Assembly (NCBI RefSeq): GCF_003713065.1
Contig: NZ_CP033433.1
Span: 1,213,001-1,277,000, forward strand
DNA from: Cohnella candidum
Lineage (GTDB): Bacteria > Bacillota > Bacilli > Paenibacillales > Paenibacillaceae
Length of the DNA stretch: 64,000 nucleotides
Direction of reading: 5' to 3'
Position 1 is the first letter of the stretch. Each line of letters opens with the position of its first letter. Below, one piece after another: positions 26,140 through 34,202 of this stretch. The notes under the pieces are model-generated. The model ran no database searches and was not told where the DNA came from. It saw only the letters and a program-made list of their open reading frames with translations. Made by a program: the position numbers and the translations under genes.

Positions 26140-27108
26140 ATGCATTACCGCACGCTAGGCAAAACCGGATTGAAAGTATCCGAAATCGGATACGGAGCTT
26201 GGGGCATCGGCAAAAGCATGTGGCTCGGGGCCAAGGACGACGAGTCGCTCGCCGCGCTCAACCGCGCGATCGATCTCGGCTTGAACTTCATCGATACCGC
26301 GCTTGGTTACGGCGAAGGACACAGCGAGAAGCTCGTCGGCGAAATCATCCGCTCCCGTTCCGAGCAAGTGTACGTCGCGTCGAAAATTCCGCCGAAAAAC
26401 ATGCAGTGGCCCGCGCCTGCCGGCATCAGCGCGAACGACGCTTTCCCGGCCGACCACGTCATCGCCTGCACCGAACAAAGCCTTCGCAATCTCGGGCTCG
26501 AAGCGATCGACGTCCAGCAGTTCCACGTATGGTCCGATGAGTGGGTGGGGCAGGGAGACTGGCTGGAAGCCGTACGGAAGCTCAAGGAGCAGGGGAAAAT
26601 CCGCCATTTCGGCGTTTCCATCAACGACCATCAGCCGGCGAACGCGGTCAAGCTGATCGAAACCGGAGTCGTGGATTCGGTTCAGGTCATTTACAACATT
26701 TTCGATCAGAGCCCCGAAGACGTCCTGCTGCCCGCGTGCCAGAAGCATAACGTAGGCGTGATCGTCCGCGTGGCGCTGGATGAAGGCGGCCTGACCGGGC
26801 GCATCACGCCTGACAGCACGTTCCCGGAAGGGGACTTCCGCAACAACTATTTTAAAGACGACCGGAAACAGCAAGTGCATGAGCACGTTCAGAGGATCAC
26901 CGAAGATCTGGGGATCGGCACGGAACAGATGGCGGAAACCGCCCTTCGCTACGTGCTGAGCCATCCGGCGGTGTCCACGGTTATCCCCGGCATGCGCACG
27001 GTCACGAACGTAGAGCGCAACATGAAAGTGGGCGACGGCCAAGGACTGCCGAAGGAGCAGGTCGAGAAGCTGAAAGCCCATCGCTGGGTTCGCGATTTTT
27101 ATCGGTGA
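26140..27108 (+). CDS. aldo/keto reductase
   Basis: A 322-residue NADPH-dependent (beta/alpha)8 reductase. Start [20 protein letters not shown]; catalytic tetrad Asp and Tyr in [15 protein letters not shown], Lys in [10 protein letters not shown] and His in VQQFHVW; cofactor end [18 protein letters not shown]. It belongs to the YhdN/Tas-like branch; substrate unknown. ACGGAGG 9 bp upstream sets the start. The 162-bp gap to divergent alkA holds both promoters, but no clear operator. Followed by a terminator. Confidence 0.92.
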   Translation: MHYRTLGKTGLKVSEIGYGAWGIGKSMWLGAKDDESLAALNRAIDLGLNFIDTALGYGEGHSEKLVGEIIRSRSEQVYVASKIPPKNMQWPAPAGISANDAFPADHVIACTEQSLRNLGLEAIDVQQFHVWSDEWVGQGDWLEAVRKLKEQGKIRHFGVSINDHQPANAVKLIETGVVDSVQVIYNIFDQSPEDVLLPACQKHNVGVIVRVALDEGGLTGRITPDSTFPEGDFRNNYFKDDRKQQVHEHVQRITEDLGIGTEQMAETALRYVLSHPAVSTVIPGMRTVTNVERNMKVGDGQGLPKEQVEKLKAHRWVRDFYR

Positions 27109-27124
27109 CCTCTCCAAGCATATT

Positions 27125-27168
27125 AAGCTGTCCGTCAGGGCCATAACGGTTCCGGCGGGCAGCTTTTT
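27125..27168 (+). terminator. rho-independent terminator after aldo/keto reductase
   Basis: AAGCTGTCCG pairs with CGGGCAGCTT (one G-U), then TTTCC. Confidence 0.75.
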
Positions 27169-27304
27169 CCGTTTATTCGGCAGGTCCGGCCGAATCGGTC
27201 ATTTACGGAACCTGCGCGTTCGATTACACTAATGGAAAGCTTCGCGATCACCGCCGCAAGGAGCCGATCCGGGCGGCGCCAGAGAGGACCAGACAGACCG
27301 ATCC

Positions 27305-28816
27305 ATGAAAAAACCGATTACTTCCGCACTCGCGTTGGTCGTTTCGCTGACCGTTTTGATTCCGCTCCAGTGGGGGATGTCCCGGAATGCCGAGGCGGCT
27401 TCCGATCCGACCCACCCCGACATCGCCATCATCGGCTCCGAAATCGAAGGGATGTATCTGGCGCGCGCTGCCGCGGACGAAGGGCTTTCCGTCGTCGTCC
27501 TCGATCCCCGTCCCAAACCGGGCGGCCAGCTGCTCGAAGGAGAGATGCTGTTCCTCGACGAACCGCTCGGCGATAACGGCCAAGTGCTGCTCCAAGGGCG
27601 GATGAAAGAGTTATTCGACGCCTTTAAAAACGGCAAAATCCGCAAAATATCCGAGTTCCGCGCGTATTACGATAAATTGGTGAAAGGAATTCCGATGGAA
27701 TCCGGCATCACGCTGACCGGCGTCGACGTCCGGCAGGATCCCGACGCGACCGGACGGTTCGTCGATTCGGTCGCCTATCGCACCAAAAACGGCGAGGAGA
27801 AAACCGTGTATCCCCGGTACGTCGTGGAAAACACGGATTACGCCGCGTTGACCTCGCAGCTCGGGCTTCGCCGCATTCCCGGCATGGAGACCGTGTTCGG
27901 TTCCCCGGACGGTTCTCCCGATTATATGGCCGCATCCCTCATGCTGAAGTTCAAAAACGTCGATTGGGCCGTTTTCCAGAAGGAAGTCATGAAGCTCAGC
28001 AAGGCGCAGCGAGAAGCCAAATACGGCTCGGAGACGTTCGTCAACACCACTTTCACGTGGGGTTTCGGCAAAGTGGGAGCCGGTTACGACTCGGGCAGCG
28101 ACGAATGGTTTCTCCGCGGTTTGAATACCGTGAACCAGAGGGACGGCGAAGTGCTGATCAACGCGCTTCTCGTGTATGGCGTGAATCCGTCGGACGAAGC
28201 GAGCGTCCGCAGAGCCGTCGAAGAAGGCAAAACGCAGACGCAGCGAATCGTGTCCTATTTGCGTAAAACGCTGCCCGGCTGGTCCAAAGCGGAAGTCAAC
28301 GGGTATCCGGATTACTTGTACATCCGAGACTTTGACCGGTACGAAACCGAATACGTTCTGCAGGGGACGGATCTGATGAGCGGCCGGATGTACTGGGATA
28401 ACGTCAGCATCGGCGGGTACGAGATCGACCTGCAGGGGACGCAGAACAGCAAGTGGGGCTCGCGCAAAGGCAACCCGGACAAATACGGCATGCCGCTGCG
28501 TTCCTTTGAAGCCAAAGGGTACAAGAACGTCATCGTGGCCGGCAAGAACGTCGGCGCATCGGCCGTCGCCTACGGCAGTGCGCGCATCCAGGCGCAAACC
28601 GCGCTAGCCGCGGAATCGATCGGCATCATTTTGGGGCAGATCAAAGGGAAGTACGAGCTGGCCGACATGACGCCGGATCGGATGAAAGTATTGCAGGACT
28701 ATATCGCGAAAAAGTACCGTATTACGCTGACCGGCGTGAAAGCAAACGACAAGACCAAGGGATTGACCGCCGCCCAGCGGGAGCTGTTCAACCAAGGAAA
28801 ACTCGTCATTCCCTGA
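27305..28816 (+). CDS. exported FAD-dependent oxidoreductase
   Basis: A 503-residue protein. Residues 1-32 are a Sec-type signal (MKKPITSALALVVSLTVLI, ending AEAAS). The Rossmann FAD site follows directly: DIAIIGSEIEGMYLARAAAD with GLSVVVLDP, a slightly relaxed GxGxxG. RPKPGGQLLEGEMLFLD and the C-terminal KNVIVAGKNVGASAVAYGSA resemble the PF12831-type FAD-dependent oxidoreductases. No twin-Arg motif is present, which is unusual for an exported flavoprotein since FAD would need to be acquired outside or the protein exported in an unusual way. It is 18 bp from the phosphodiesterase gene. SD is weak (GGAG at 27290s). Confidence 0.8.
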   Translation: MKKPITSALALVVSLTVLIPLQWGMSRNAEAASDPTHPDIAIIGSEIEGMYLARAAADEGLSVVVLDPRPKPGGQLLEGEMLFLDEPLGDNGQVLLQGRMKELFDAFKNGKIRKISEFRAYYDKLVKGIPMESGITLTGVDVRQDPDATGRFVDSVAYRTKNGEEKTVYPRYVVENTDYAALTSQLGLRRIPGMETVFGSPDGSPDYMAASLMLKFKNVDWAVFQKEVMKLSKAQREAKYGSETFVNTTFTWGFGKVGAGYDSGSDEWFLRGLNTVNQRDGEVLINALLVYGVNPSDEASVRRAVEEGKTQTQRIVSYLRKTLPGWSKAEVNGYPDYLYIRDFDRYETEYVLQGTDLMSGRMYWDNVSIGGYEIDLQGTQNSKWGSRKGNPDKYGMPLRSFEAKGYKNVIVAGKNVGASAVAYGSARIQAQTALAAESIGIILGQIKGKYELADMTPDRMKVLQDYIAKKYRITLTGVKANDKTKGLTAAQRELFNQGKLVIP

Positions 28817-28834
28817 AGATTAGGAGGGGGCGTC

Positions 28835-29344
28835 ATGCTGAAGGTCGTGGCGGTGTCCGACACGCACATGCCCCGCATGGCCAAGAAATTGCCCGAGCGG
28901 CTCGTTCTTGAGCTCGCGGACGCCGACCGGATCCTCCACGCGGGGGATTGGACGAGCGAAGAAGTATACGAACAGCTCGCGCGGTTTGCGCCCGTCGACG
29001 GCGTGGCCGGGAATAACGACGGGGAATTGCTGGTCAAGAAGTTCGGCTTGCGGAAAACGGTTCGGATCGGAGACGCTCGGATCGGGCTCGTGCATGGGCA
29101 TAGTTCGAACTCGAAAGTGACGGCAGAACGCTTCGCCGCGTCCGCGTTCGGGGCGGACGAAGCGGACGTCGTCGTTTTCGGACATTCTCACATTCCCCTC
29201 ATGCGGAGCGAAGGCGGCATTCTGCTGTTCAACCCGGGATCGCCGACCGACAAGCGGAGGCAGAAGCAATTCTCGTTCGGCATTTTGGTGATCGATGGCG
29301 GGAATGTGGAGGCCAGGCACGTGTTTTACAACAGCAAGGAATAG
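28835..29344 (+). CDS. metallophosphoesterase, YfcE/MJ0936 family
   Basis: A 169-residue binuclear-metal phosphodiesterase. The five calcineurin-type blocks are intact: SDTHMP, HAGDWTS, GNNDGE, LVHGHS and FGHSHIPL. GSPTDKRR after it is also conserved. Small members hydrolyse model phosphodiesters; true substrate unknown. AGGAGGGGG 4-8 bp upstream of the ATG. A terminator follows. Confidence 0.92.
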   Translation: MLKVVAVSDTHMPRMAKKLPERLVLELADADRILHAGDWTSEEVYEQLARFAPVDGVAGNNDGELLVKKFGLRKTVRIGDARIGLVHGHSSNSKVTAERFAASAFGADEADVVVFGHSHIPLMRSEGGILLFNPGSPTDKRRQKQFSFGILVIDGGNVEARHVFYNSKE

Positions 29345-29360
29345 CAGCCCGATGATGACG

Positions 29361-29395
29361 GCCGTCAGGGAAGAAGGGCTCCCTGGCGGTTTTTA
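29361..29395 (+). terminator. rho-independent terminator after phosphodiesterase gene
   Basis: CCGTCAGGGA pairs with TCCCTGGCGG (G-U allowed) around AGAAGGGC, then TTTTT. Confidence 0.8.
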
Positions 29396-29462
29396 CTCTG
29401 AAACGTTCCCGTGGAGAATACGTATTTCCTTACATATTTGAAGACGGAAGGATGCACGAACA

Positions 29463-29678
29463 ATGGGTAACGAGATGGTCGTCGTGTTGTACGAGAAGCT
29501 GGCCGGCGGGGAGCTGGGCCAGATTGACGAGAGAACGTGGACCTTAAACATGGTCGCCGCGCTGGAACACGTCAATTACGTGACGGTCGGGGGCCAAGAA
29601 TACGAGACAGTGGAAGGCCGGCTCAACTTGGATACCGGCAAATTGGAGATTTTGGTCGTTCCGATGAGGAATGCGTAA
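29463..29678 (+). CDS. small protein of unknown function, first gene of the envelope-stress type operon
   Basis: A 71-residue acidic protein I do not recognise. It begins MGNEMVVVLYEKLAGGELGQ and has a likely beta-rich C-terminus (YETVEGRLNLDTGKLEILVV), with no signal peptide or membrane helix. GAAGGATG lies 8 bp before ATG. It is preceded by a terminator and followed after 27 bp by the Ser/Gly-rich gene, so it looks like the leader gene of the operon that continues through the ATP-grasp and DUF350 genes. Confidence 0.7.
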   Translation: MGNEMVVVLYEKLAGGELGQIDERTWTLNMVAALEHVNYVTVGGQEYETVEGRLNLDTGKLEILVVPMRNA

Positions 29679-29705
29679 GCCGAACGGGCAGGGGGGAACC
29701 GCGTT

Positions 29706-30374
29706 TTGAATAAGGATGATAAGCAAGCGGAACAACTGAGCGCCAGACTGTTCACGAAGGACGGCAAGCCGCTGCGGATCCTGTCGACATCGCTCGGCAT
29801 CGCGTTGCTGGCGAACGTCACGTTGATGCCGGCGGGCGCCTCCTCCGCAGCGACGTCGTCGCCGGACGCAAGCAACGGGCCGAAGCTGGTCGAATGGTCC
29901 AGCGAAGCGGTCAAGCAATATTACGACGCCGCGGTAGACTGGAACTTGCCCCTGCAGGACGACGGCAAAGGGGAAGAGCAGCAAGGCACGGACCAAGGTG
30001 CGGTTAGCGGCGGCAGAGGCGGTTCCGGCGGAACGACGATCGTCCATACGTCCTCCGGATTCGGATGGGACGACCTTATTTTGTACCATTTGCTGTTCAA
30101 TAGAGGGACCGCGTATTCGTCCACGACGTGGACGAATTCCCACCCGACCTATTACGGGGGAACGACGACGCGGTACAAACCGAAGACTCATACGAGCGGA
30201 GACTTTCAGAACAAGTCGGTGCCGGGGTCCTCGGTGAGGCCGAAGACGTCCGATACGACGGGCTCGATTACCCGCCGTTCCACCTCTTCGAGCAAGGGCG
30301 GCATCGGCGGCAATTCCAGCACGCGCAGCTCCAGCTCGAGCAGCTCGCATTCGTTCGGCGGTTTCGGAGGATGA
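29706..30374 (+). CDS. membrane protein with Ser/Gly-rich low-complexity tail (YgiB/YjfM-position gene)
   Basis: A 222-residue protein starting at TTG. One hydrophobic segment (about 24-50, ILSTSLGIALLANVTLMPAG) may be an anchor or uncleaved signal. The rest is hydrophilic, with Gly/Ser/Thr-rich stretches and a C-terminus reading SSSSSSSHSFGGFGG. It occupies the place that DUF1190 genes (ygiB, yjfM) take next to ygiC/yjfC ATP-grasp genes in E. coli, and the Ser/Gly tail is reminiscent of them, but I cannot show homology. It overlaps the ATP-grasp gene by 4 bp (ATGA). Confidence 0.7.
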   Translation: MNKDDKQAEQLSARLFTKDGKPLRILSTSLGIALLANVTLMPAGASSAATSSPDASNGPKLVEWSSEAVKQYYDAAVDWNLPLQDDGKGEEQQGTDQGAVSGGRGGSGGTTIVHTSSGFGWDDLILYHLLFNRGTAYSSTTWTNSHPTYYGGTTTRYKPKTHTSGDFQNKSVPGSSVRPKTSDTTGSITRRSTSSSKGGIGGNSSTRSSSSSSSHSFGGFGG

Positions 30375-31564
30375 GCGGCGTTTTCGAAGTGGTCGGCAGC
30401 CCCTCTCCCGATCGGGAAGCGAGAGTACGCCAACTGATGGAGATGGGATTCGCTTGGGCCGACTTGGAGGGCGAGAGCTACTGGATCGATCAGGCGGTCG
30501 CGATGCGCCGGGACATCTACGAAGAGCTGGAGAAGGCGTCTCGCCTGCTGTGGCGCGTGTTCGACAAAACCGCTCGCTATGTGGTCGGGAAGAGGGATCT
30601 GTATCAATTGATCGGAATTCCTTCTGTCCTTTGGGATTCTCTCGACTTGCTGCCCGTTCCGCCCGAAGGACAGATCAGCCGGTATGCGAGATTCGATTTC
30701 GCGATTTCAAACGAAGGCGACATTAAAATGCTCGAGCTTAACGCGGATACGCCGACCGGTTACGTAGAAGCGTCGATTGCGACGCCTTGGATGTGCGGGC
30801 AGGCCGGATTGGATTCGCCGAACACGCGCATGGCCGGCTTGGTGGAAGCCGCATGGGCGGCAGATCGGCCGGATACGGCCGCGTGTGTCCATTACGGTTC
30901 GCATTTGGAAGATTCCGGCACGATTGAGGCGCTCGTCAGGCACAGCGGACTGGACGTGAAGTGCGTCGATTGCCTCGATTTGTGGGTGGATGAAGGCGTC
31001 TTGAAGGACGGAGAAGATCGAACCGTCCGTCGGTTGTTCGCGCTGTACCCCAAAGAGTGGATGGCCATCGACGACGGGGGAGAAGCGCTCGCTTACGCGA
31101 TCGAGTCCGGCGAATTGGAGCTGTTCAACCCGCCGCACAGCATTTTGCTTCAATCCAAGGGTCTGCAGGCGGCCGCTTGGGGCTTGTACGAACTGGGCCT
31201 TCTTTTCGATGCGGAAGAGAGGGACGCCATCGGGCAATTCATGCTTCCGACCTACAACAAGCCGGTGTTCGAAGGGAGCTTCGTGTCCAAGTCCATGTTC
31301 GGAAGGGAAGGCGGCTCCGTCAAGCTGTTCGATCCCCGCGGAGAGCTGGAGTTCGAAGACGTAGACGGCTTCGACACGAGCACGCTGTTCCCGGTGGTCT
31401 ACCAGAAAAGAGCCGAGCTGGCGCAAATCTCCACGGCCTTCGGAGAGTTCCACCTGTTGACCGGCATGTTCGTCATCAACGGGACGCCTTGCGGCATGCT
31501 GGGGCGCGCCGGCGGGCCCATCACGGGCAATGCCAGCCATTTTATCGCATTGGGAGTGAAATGA
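30371..31564 (+). CDS. glutathionylspermidine synthase-like ATP-grasp ligase (YgiC/YjfC family)
   Basis: A 397-residue ATP-grasp enzyme matching the C-terminal synthetase domain of glutathionylspermidine synthase. Seen: RYARFDFAISNEGDIKMLEL with NADTPTGYVEAS (Mg/ATP part), then LPTYNKPVFEGSFVSKSMFG with REGGSVKLF, and GELEFEDVDGFDTSTLFPVV and the closing LLTGMFVINGTPCGMLGRAG. YgiC/YjfC form amide bonds between a carboxylate and an amine, but their substrates are not settled. The 30128 opening of the frame overlaps the previous gene; ATG 30371 has CGGAGG just before and the ATGA overlap. Confidence 0.88.
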   Translation: MSGVFEVVGSPSPDREARVRQLMEMGFAWADLEGESYWIDQAVAMRRDIYEELEKASRLLWRVFDKTARYVVGKRDLYQLIGIPSVLWDSLDLLPVPPEGQISRYARFDFAISNEGDIKMLELNADTPTGYVEASIATPWMCGQAGLDSPNTRMAGLVEAAWAADRPDTAACVHYGSHLEDSGTIEALVRHSGLDVKCVDCLDLWVDEGVLKDGEDRTVRRLFALYPKEWMAIDDGGEALAYAIESGELELFNPPHSILLQSKGLQAAAWGLYELGLLFDAEERDAIGQFMLPTYNKPVFEGSFVSKSMFGREGGSVKLFDPRGELEFEDVDGFDTSTLFPVVYQKRAELAQISTAFGEFHLLTGMFVINGTPCGMLGRAGGPITGNASHFIALGVK

Positions 31565-32200
31565 ATGAAGCGGAAAATCGCGGGGTTCCTGCTGCCCCTT
31601 GCTTTGATCGGGATGCTGTTGTCCGCTTGCTCGGATTCGGATTCGGTTTTCTACACCGGTGACACGAGTTCGAATGGCGGTTCGGCCGACGTGGATGTTT
31701 CCAAAGTGCCGTGGGACTACCGGATCGTGCAAGGCAAGGTCGGCGACCTGATCGGAAGCGACATGACCATCCTGCCGGATAACGAGCTGCTCCCGAACGA
31801 CGGGAATTACGCGACGGGGGACGATGTCTGGACGCTGCAATACATGGACGCGGAGCTGACGACGAATTCCCAGCAGAAGAGCGATATCCACCTGTCGTCC
31901 TGGAATACGATCAAATCCTATAAGGACGAGAAAAGCGCCAAAGAGGATCTCGCGAACCTGAAAGTATCGCTGAAATCCGAGGTCGATTTGGTCGGGGTGT
32001 ACAAAACGGAATACCAGGGGAAAACCCGCAATTTCGCCGTCTTGTCCCTGCCTTCCGGCAACCAGATCAAGCAGCCGATCAACGACGAACGGTATAACGA
32101 AATGAAGAACGAGAAAAAGGTCGAGGTGCTTCTGGAAGAAGTGCACGATTTCGCGAATTACGACTTGGCGTATGCCAAATTCCGGGGGTGGGCGAATTGA
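31565..32200 (+). CDS. lipoprotein, possibly DUF4247 family
   Basis: A 211-residue lipoprotein: signal MKRKIAGFLLPLALIGMLLS followed by the lipobox LSAC (Cys about 22), then a Ser/Asp/Gly-rich linker and a globular domain starting VPWDYRIVQGKVGDLIGSDM. The family suggestion comes from its place between PspA-linked genes and the W-Y start of the domain; I am not certain. Start ATG overlaps the end of the ATP-grasp gene; the last 13 bp overlap the DUF350 gene. Likely attached to the outer face of the membrane beside the DUF350 protein. Confidence 0.75.
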   Translation: MKRKIAGFLLPLALIGMLLSACSDSDSVFYTGDTSSNGGSADVDVSKVPWDYRIVQGKVGDLIGSDMTILPDNELLPNDGNYATGDDVWTLQYMDAELTTNSQQKSDIHLSSWNTIKSYKDEKSAKEDLANLKVSLKSEVDLVGVYKTEYQGKTRNFAVLSLPSGNQIKQPINDERYNEMKNEKKVEVLLEEVHDFANYDLAYAKFRGWAN

Positions 32201-32589
32201 CCGTTGCTTTGAATCTGCTCGTCAGCGTAGCCGTCATCGTGGCGCTGCAGCTGATCGGCATGCTCGTGTTCAGCTGGATGACGCCGTTTAACGACCTGAA
32301 CGAGCTGCGTAACGGCAATACGGCCGTCGGCCTTGCGTTCGGCGGCAAATTTTTGGCTACCGCCATCATTCTGGGCGTCTCTGCTTATACGAACACTTCC
32401 ATTTGGTACATGATGCTGTGGTTCGCGGTCGGGTATCTCATCTTAATCGCCGTGTACTGGATTTTCGAGCTGGTGACGCCGGGGCTGAAAATTTCCGAGC
32501 ATCTGCAAAAAGGGAACATGGCGGTGGGCGTTCTGCTGTGCTTCGTGTTCATCGGTACCAGCTTCGCCATCAGCAGCTTGATCATTTAA
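32188..32589 (+). CDS. DUF350 membrane protein (YjfL-like)
   Basis: A 133-residue protein with four membrane helices arranged as two halves, the DUF350 design. LNELRNGNTAVGLAFGGKFL and LQKGNMAVGVLLCFVFIGTS are the two copies of the N-x-A-V-G motif, which is diagnostic. GTG 32188 overlaps the lipoprotein gene; TTG 32197 is an alternative. DUF350 genes recur with pspA and ATP-grasp genes (yjfIJKLMC in E. coli). A hairpin after the gene ends the operon. Confidence 0.88.
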   Translation: MGELTVALNLLVSVAVIVALQLIGMLVFSWMTPFNDLNELRNGNTAVGLAFGGKFLATAIILGVSAYTNTSIWYMMLWFAVGYLILIAVYWIFELVTPGLKISEHLQKGNMAVGVLLCFVFIGTSFAISSLII

Positions 32590-32610
32590 TCGCAACTACG
32601 TGCAATAACA

Positions 32611-32652
32611 AGAGGCTTTCCCGCCGGGGATACACCCGGAAGGAAAGCCTCT
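32611..32652. terminator. shared hairpin between the convergent DUF350 and DUF4178 genes
   Basis: Perfect arms AGAGGCTTTCC and GGAAAGCCTCT around 20 bases. T runs are short on both sides, but position between convergent ends suggests a two-way terminator. Confidence 0.7.
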
Positions 32653-32682
32653 GTTCGTATTGGCGCTGTGCGGTTCAGCGGT

Positions 32683-33189
32683 TCAGTTCCCGCGAATGAC
32701 CTCCACGTCGGCGGGGAGAATGGATTCCCCTTCGTACAGCATGAAGCGTCCGTCCAGCCATTCGATGCGCAGGAGCTTGCGGTCGTCCGATTGGTATTGC
32801 CAGACGGATTGATCGCCGCCGCTCGCGAACGGCGTTTTGCCGGTCGTGACGATAAAGCCGTTATACTGCTCTTCCATGTGGTAGACGACGTCGTCCAACT
32901 CCATCGTCATCGGTACGTTCTCGATCGAGTCGAGCCTGCCGTCAATCGGCTTGTAGAGAGAGTAGACGGTTTGCTCGCGTTCTTCGATCAGCAGGTAGCG
33001 GATTTCGGCTCCGTCCTGCAGCGTGAGCATCACGCTTCGGCGGCGGGGATTCTGCGTGCGTCCGATGATTTGGTAGGTGACAAGGGACACTTCGCAGAAA
33101 TCTCCCGGCCCGAGCGTCAAAATGCTGCGCGGAGCCGCCGGCGGCTCCGTTTTGCTCATCATGTTGCGGATTCTCTTGAATAAGCTCAT
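32683..33189 (-). CDS. DUF4178 protein, partner of PspA
   Basis: A 168-residue soluble protein. Its DUF4178 domain reads GDFCEVSLVTYQIIGRTQNP and ends SDDRKLLRIEWLDGRFMLYE with GESILPADVEVI, as usual for this family. The N-terminus MSLFKRIRNMM nearly copies the start of the neighbouring PspA (MSLFKRLRDLT), which in PspA is the membrane-binding amphipathic helix. There is no SD; the gene starts 6 bp after pspA and is probably translated by coupling. The domain has no assigned function. Confidence 0.85.
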   Translation of the reverse strand: MSLFKRIRNMMSKTEPPAAPRSILTLGPGDFCEVSLVTYQIIGRTQNPRRRSVMLTLQDGAEIRYLLIEEREQTVYSLYKPIDGRLDSIENVPMTMELDDVVYHMEEQYNGFIVTTGKTPFASGGDQSVWQYQSDDRKLLRIEWLDGRFMLYEGESILPADVEVIRGN

Positions 33190-33195
33190 GGGCGG

Positions 33196-33867
33196 TTATT
33201 TGTTCTCGTACTGCTTCAGAAGAGCCGCCAGCTCGTCTTCGACTTTCTTGTCTTTACCGAGGTTCGCGAATTCTTCGTCGAGCGACTTGCCTTTGGAGGA
33301 AGAAAGCTCGTTGCCGGCTTCGGCTTGCGCTTCCATCTGCAGCATTTTCTCTTCCATGCGTTTCAGTCCCGCGGCGGCGCTGTCGGAGCCGAATCCGGAC
33401 ATCGCCTTGTTGATCTCGACCTGCGTTTTGGCGGCGTTGTAGCGGGCCACCAGCGTCTCGCGCTTGTTTTTCATTTCGGTCAGCTGCTTGCGCATGTCGT
33501 CGAGTTTGGCTCTCAGATTGTCGGCGAGCTGCTTGTTTTGGTTGTAGGAAGTTTCGTATTCCGTCTTCTTCTGCTCGGCGGCATGCTTCTCTTCCAGCGC
33601 GCGGCGGGCGAGATCGACGTTCTGGGCTTGCGCGGCCATATGGGCTTGCTCGGTGCGTTTCTGCACGAGTGCCGCTTGTTCTTCGAACAGCTGCTTGAAT
33701 TTTTTCTCCAGCGCGATCTGCGAGGCGACGGCTTTCTCCGCGTCTTGAAGATCTTCCGTCATGTCGCGGATGTATTGATCCGTCAATTTGATCGGATCCT
33801 CCGCTTTCTCGATCAGCGCGTAAACGTTCGATAAAGTAAGATCACGCAGGCGTTTGAACAAAGACAT
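33196..33867 (-). CDS. pspA: PspA/IM30 family membrane-remodelling protein
   Basis: A 223-residue, almost wholly coiled-coil ESCRT-III-like protein. Start MSLFKRLRDLTLSNVYALIE, then AEDPIKLTDQYIRDMTEDLQ, both diagnostic of PspA/LiaH/Vipp1. It assembles on damaged inner membrane and limits proton leak. The frame opens at 33897, but TTAGGAGG 10 bp before ATG 33867 decides the start. It is the first gene of a two-gene unit with DUF4178, facing the ATP-grasp/DUF350 operon. No LiaRS-type or PspF regulator is nearby. Confidence 0.92.
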   Translation of the reverse strand: MSLFKRLRDLTLSNVYALIEKAEDPIKLTDQYIRDMTEDLQDAEKAVASQIALEKKFKQLFEEQAALVQKRTEQAHMAAQAQNVDLARRALEEKHAAEQKKTEYETSYNQNKQLADNLRAKLDDMRKQLTEMKNKRETLVARYNAAKTQVEINKAMSGFGSDSAAAGLKRMEEKMLQMEAQAEAGNELSSSKGKSLDEEFANLGKDKKVEDELAALLKQYENK

Positions 33868-34202
33868 CGATTTTCGTCCTCCTAAAATAAGGTTCACACT
33901 TCAGCAATACGCGCGAGCTCCGGCGAAGTTTCATTTGGGATGAGTTCGTAAGGTAATCGTATTATAGAAGGTTATAGACGCCAAGAGGGAAAGGTGAAAA
34001 AGTTCGTGGCAAACTTCCGCGCAGTTCGATTTAGTTGTGCAAAATCAAACTGCGTGAGCGTGAGCGGGACCGGTACACGTACTAAGTGCAAAGCTCGTCG
34101 AGATCAAATTTGTCCAGTTTTGTTTTGGAATTCTCCATTGTGGAAGCGCTATCCATACGCAATAATGGGAGCATGCGTCCATCTTATCGAGAGGTGAGTT
34201 CC
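33868..34202. other. 335-bp intergenic region between pspA and the Gfo/Idh operon
   Basis: Both genes point away from it, so it should hold two promoters. TATTATAGAAGG at about 33959 is A/T-rich and could hold a -10 on either strand. The clearest feature is the inverted repeat at 34020-34053, listed separately. A 67-codon frame at 33994-34197 is present, but its product looks random and I do not call it. Confidence 0.6.
34020..34054. promoter_or_regulatory. inverted repeat, candidate operator of the Gfo/Idh-AraC operon
   Basis: CGCAGTTCGATTT and AAATCAAACTGCG form arms matching at 12 of 13 positions around TAGTTGTGCA-like centre. It lies about 150 bp upstream of the first gene of the operon, which encodes an AraC regulator; direct binding by that regulator is possible, though AraC sites are more often direct repeats. 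Confidence 0.5.

Noticed and set aside
30707..32146. 479-residue open frame on the minus strand
   Set aside because: Antisense to the ATP-grasp and lipoprotein genes, which have clear motifs and overlaps; no SD or domain.
33994..34197. 67-codon plus-strand frame starting GTG after AGAGGGAAAG
   Set aside because: SD spacing is acceptable, but the product shows no pattern, and the frame spans the inverted repeat and the leader of the Gfo/Idh gene.
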